In this document: in pieces, positions 5,573 to 7,902 of the stretch
Layout: each line of letters begins with the position of its first letter
How positions within the stretch are numbered: position 1 is the stretch's first letter
Origin: Planctomycetaceae bacterium
GTDB lineage: Bacteria > Planctomycetota > Planctomycetia > Pirellulales > Thermoguttaceae
Assembly (NCBI GenBank): GCA_031287585.1
Contig: JAITST010000505.1
Span: forward strand, 1 to 7,902
DNA length: 7,902 bases
Reading direction: 5' to 3'
The notes under the pieces: generated by a model
Databases searched by the model: none
Told to the model about the DNA's origin: nothing
Seen by the model: the letters and a program-made list of their open reading frames with translations, nothing else
Made by a program: the position numbers and the translations under genes

Positions 5573-7495
5573 ATGGCTAGTGAAAAAATTATTGGTATTG
5601 ACCTTGGAACCACAAACTCTGTTGTCGCAGTGATGGAGGGTAAGGATGTTAAGGTTATCCCTAACGCTGAGGGTAATCGTTTGACTCCATCCGTCGTTGC
5701 TTTTACGGATTCCGACGAGAATCTTGTTGGTGAACCGGCTCGGCGACAGGCGGTTACTAATCCTACGCGGACGGTTGCGTCTATCAAGCGTTTTATGGGA
5801 CGACGGCATCAGGAAGTCGCCAGCGAGGAGAAGATGGTGCCGTACAAAGTTACTGGTTCCAGTGGCGACTATGTCAAAGTCAATATCGACAACAAGGAAT
5901 ATACGCCGCCCGAAATCTCGGCAATGACGTTGCGTAAACTCAAAGAGTCCGCCGAAGCGTATCTTGGTCACAAGGTAAACAAGGCGGTTATCACTGTTCC
6001 CGCGTACTTCAACGACGCACAGCGGCAGGCGACAAAAGATGCCGGTCAAATCGCGGGGTTGGAAGTTATGCGAATAATCAACGAGCCGACAGCGGCATCG
6101 CTCGCTTATGGTCTCGATAAAAACGTAAATCAGAAAATAGTTGTGTTCGACTTGGGCGGCGGAACGTTCGACGTTTCGTGTCTCGAAGTTGCGGACGGCG
6201 TATTCCGTGTTATAAGTACGAACGGCGACACGCATCTTGGCGGCGACGACTTCGACGAAGTGTTGATAAATTATGTTGCCGACGACTTCAAAGCACAGCA
6301 AAATATTGACCTTCGCAAAGACGCAATGGCGTTACAACGTTTGCAGGAAGCGTGCGAAAAGGCGAAACGTGAATTGTCCAGTGCGCAATCGACTGACATT
6401 AACTTGCCGTTTATCACTGCTGACCAAAACGGTCCGAAACATTTGCAGTTGAAATTGACACGGTCGAAGTTTGAACAGTTGACCGACCACCTTGTCGAAC
6501 GTTGTCGCGGACCCGTTATCAAAGCACTACAAGACGCGAAAATTTCGGCATCGAATATTGACGAGGTAGTGCTTGTCGGTGGTTCGACGCGAATACCGAA
6601 AGTGCAAGAGATGGTACGCGCGATTTTCGGTAAGGAGCCGCACAAGGGTGTTAATCCTGACGAGGTTGTTGCGGTTGGTGCGGCGATTCAGGGCGGTGTT
6701 TTGGCGGGTGAAGTTCGCGACGTGTTGTTGTTGGACGTAACGCCGCTGTCGCTCGGTATCGAAACCGAACACGGAGTGATGACAGTTATGGTTGAACGGA
6801 ACACGACGATTCCGGTTGAGAAAAAACAGATTTTCAGTACCGCGGCGGACAGTCAGACGGCAGTGACGATTAAGGTTTTCCAAGGCGAGCGTTCGATGGC
6901 AAACGATAACCGTTTGCTCGGTCAGTTCAACCTCGAAGATATTCCGCTTGCCCCGCGCGGTGTGCCGCAAATTGAGGTGACGTTTGATATTGACGCGAAC
7001 GGTATTCTCAATGTTTCGGCGAAAGATTTGGGAACGAAGAAGGAGCAGAAGGTTCGTATTGAACAGTCGTCTGGTTTGTCTGATGCCGAAATCGAACGGA
7101 TGCGTAAGGATGCCGAACTTCACGCGGACGAAGATAAGCAACGGCGTGAACAAGCGGAAGCGGTCAATCGCGGCGAGTCACTCTGTTACGAGGTCGAGAA
7201 GCTGATTCGTGAGAACGGCGACAAACTGGCGGATGCGGATAAGACTGCGTTGACGGGGCAGGTTGAGCAAGTGCGTGACGCGATTAAAACGAGCGATGTC
7301 GAGAAGATTAAGTCGACGGTAACATCGTTGGAGCAATCAATGCACGCAATGAGTAAAACGCTCTACGAAGCCGCCGCCCGCGAAGCAGCAGCAAACGGAA
7401 CTAACGCCGCCGAACAAATGACCGGCGCAGACGCAGGTGCGACAGCAGAAAAGAAAGACGACGACGCGATTGACGCGGAGTTTGAAGTGAAGTAA
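5573..7495 (+). CDS. dnaK: Chaperone DnaK (Hsp70)
   Basis: DnaK binds exposed hydrophobic peptide segments in the cytoplasm, driven by ATP hydrolysis and aided by DnaJ and GrpE. The 640 aa match the E. coli length (638). The ATPase domain has IIGIDLGTTNSVV at 6-18, INEPTAASLAYGLDK (169-183), VFDLGGGTFDVS (191-202) and GGSTRIPKV (336-344). Lys72 in IKRFMGR and Thr198 match the catalytic lysine and the autophosphorylated threonine. The hydrophobic interdomain linker DVLLLDV is at 383-389, followed by the substrate-binding beta domain (VTPLSLGIE, TTIPVEKKQIFSTAAD, VFQGERSMANDN), the helical lid from about 503, and the usual acidic tail DDDAIDAEFEVK. The start at 5573 fits the family and a GGAG site. 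It appears to be a single-gene unit: no grpE or dnaJ within view, a long spacer upstream and a terminator downstream. No CIRCE element was seen, so control may differ from HrcA systems. Confidence 0.98.
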   Translation: MASEKIIGIDLGTTNSVVAVMEGKDVKVIPNAEGNRLTPSVVAFTDSDENLVGEPARRQAVTNPTRTVASIKRFMGRRHQEVASEEKMVPYKVTGSSGDYVKVNIDNKEYTPPEISAMTLRKLKESAEAYLGHKVNKAVITVPAYFNDAQRQATKDAGQIAGLEVMRIINEPTAASLAYGLDKNVNQKIVVFDLGGGTFDVSCLEVADGVFRVISTNGDTHLGGDDFDEVLINYVADDFKAQQNIDLRKDAMALQRLQEACEKAKRELSSAQSTDINLPFITADQNGPKHLQLKLTRSKFEQLTDHLVERCRGPVIKALQDAKISASNIDEVVLVGGSTRIPKVQEMVRAIFGKEPHKGVNPDEVVAVGAAIQGGVLAGEVRDVLLLDVTPLSLGIETEHGVMTVMVERNTTIPVEKKQIFSTAADSQTAVTIKVFQGERSMANDNRLLGQFNLEDIPLAPRGVPQIEVTFDIDANGILNVSAKDLGTKKEQKVRIEQSSGLSDAEIERMRKDAELHADEDKQRREQAEAVNRGESLCYEVEKLIRENGDKLADADKTALTGQVEQVRDAIKTSDVEKIKSTVTSLEQSMHAMSKTLYEAAAREAAANGTNAAEQMTGADAGATAEKKDDDAIDAEFEVK

Positions 7496-7518
7496 GTCGT
7501 TGGTTGATTTGTATGAAA

Positions 7519-7570
7519 AGAGCCGGAAGTTTGGCGTGGTGTCGAAGACACTCGTGAAGCTTCCGGCTTT
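7519..7570. terminator. Hairpin terminator after dnaK, possibly bidirectional
   Basis: AGCCGGAAG (7521-7529) pairs exactly with CTTCCGGCT (7560-7568). The stem extends inward to 7532/7557 and outward to 7519/7570 with wobble pairs, and an inner hairpin GTGTC-gaa-GACAC (7539-7551) caps it. The + strand continues gttttgt, a T-rich tail 24 bases after the dnaK stop. On the - strand the stem is followed by cttttc, so it could also stop transcription from the convergent candidate gene to the right. Confidence 0.75.
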
Positions 7571-7666
7571 GTTTTGTATGGTACGTAGTCAGATTTTTTT
7601 CTTGTACATTTGTTCTCATTTTTCTGTTAGCCGAAATTTCTGAACATGGCTGAAATGAGTTATGTT

Positions 7667-7858
7667 CTAGAGGGTGTAAACTTTAGTGGGGAATCGGTCT
7701 AATGTCTTTTTTCCTTCCATTTCCCTTTTACAGACAAGGAAGTCCCCATGTTTACTATCATTTCGCGTTAAACTACCGAATCCCTGCTTCTCGAAAAATT
7801 CAATATCTTCCCGTCGAACTCGATACAGTTGGCGATAATGCAACTTACGTTCATGTCC
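7667..7858 (-). CDS. Unrecognised protein, 3' part of a - strand gene, probably frameshifted or cut
   Basis: A - strand frame is open from 7858 to a TAG at 7667-7669, 63 residues. The product looks like real protein: charged and balanced, with segments HYRQLYRVRREDIEFFEKQG, FGSLTRNDSKHGDFLVCKRE and KKTLDRFPTKVYTL. Codon choice also looks coding, unlike the F/P-rich readings of the other strand. There is no ATG at its start; a TTG at 7843 (58 aa) is possible, with AGGA about 12 bases before it. Upstream, another - strand frame is open to the window edge and ends downstream at TAA 7768-7770 (…SDGGKKKVVHVIED…). A third has ATG at 7892 and ends at 7851. This suggests one longer gene broken by a frameshift near 7850-7860, exactly at a palindrome. 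No family recognised. It converges with dnaK. Confidence 0.4.
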   Translation of the reverse strand, partial: GHERKLHYRQLYRVRREDIEFFEKQGFGSLTRNDSKHGDFLVCKREMEGKKTLDRFPTKVYTL

Positions 7859-7873
7859 TCAATGACATGAACG
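7848..7873. repeat. Perfect 10-bp inverted repeat near the right edge
   Basis: CGTTCATGTC (7848-7857) and GACATGAACG (7864-7873) are exact reverse complements around a 6-base loop, CTCAAT. On the + strand it is followed by actttcttttt, like a terminator tail; no + strand gene ends just before it. On the - strand it sits exactly where the coding frame appears to shift, just upstream of the candidate TTG start. Confidence 0.65.
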
Positions 7874-7902
7874 ACTTTCTTTTTACCGCCATCCGAATAT
7901 TG

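Noticed and set aside
5531..6301. A 256-codon open frame on the - strand inside dnaK, and similar long antisense frames inside the fusion gene (164-664).
   Set aside because: They lie antisense to well-conserved genes and their products show no recognisable domain; they are expected by-products of codon bias on the coding strand.
7702..7902. A + strand frame with ATG at 7702, GGGGA 9 bases before it, open to the window edge (67 codons).
   Set aside because: Its product begins with an odd F/P-rich stretch (MSFFLPFPFYRQG) and the - strand reading of the same bases looks far more like a protein. Kept only as an alternative to the - strand gene.
1..7902. tRNA, rRNA, CRISPR array, insertion sequence, prophage or defence genes.
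   Set aside because: No tRNA-like cloverleaf, regularly spaced repeats, transposase motifs or terminal inverted repeats were seen on either strand.

Overview
The window looks like a piece of a planctomycete chromosome (Planctomycetota). The main evidence is the C-terminal half of the first gene, which matches the YdjY-type domain known mainly from planctomycete proteins (…ELFAC, KEHESIV, PIESSD, GTPVTLVL). CMP-Kdo synthesis (kdsB) points to a Gram-negative-type outer envelope. By eye, base composition is moderate in the genes and clearly AT-richer in the spacers. I cannot assign a genus.

Left part (1-4723): five genes on the + strand. First is the 3' part of an UppP-like membrane protein fused to a YdjY-like domain (cut by the window edge). 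Then come kdsB (CMP-Kdo synthetase), a UDP-sugar 6-dehydrogenase of the WbpA/UDP-GlcNAc class, ruvX/yqgF (RNase H-fold nuclease) and trpF (phosphoribosylanthranilate isomerase). The first three fit envelope and polysaccharide building; ruvX and trpF are housekeeping genes. Gaps of 27-136 bp allow co-transcription, but a sigma-70-like promoter before the dehydrogenase suggests at least two units: uppP-ydjY/kdsB, and dehydrogenase-ruvX-trpF. None of the four complete starts in this block has a Shine-Dalgarno sequence.

Middle (4724-5572): an AT-rich spacer of about 850 bp. It holds a possible decayed small gene with an in-frame stop, a perfect 12-bp inverted repeat, a run of 12 T, and paired TCGCGGT repeats one helical turn apart. 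The last part must contain the dnaK promoter and leader.

Right part (5573-7902): a full-length dnaK (640 aa) with a clear ribosome binding site and a strong hairpin terminator that could work in both directions. The last 235 bases hold what looks like the 3' end of an unrecognised gene on the - strand, convergent with dnaK and probably frameshifted near a 10-bp palindrome.

I saw no rRNA, tRNA, CRISPR array, transposase or obvious defence system. The least ordinary items are the UppP-like/YdjY fusion that lacks the family's catalytic arginine, and the two small, possibly decayed coding stretches in the spacers.
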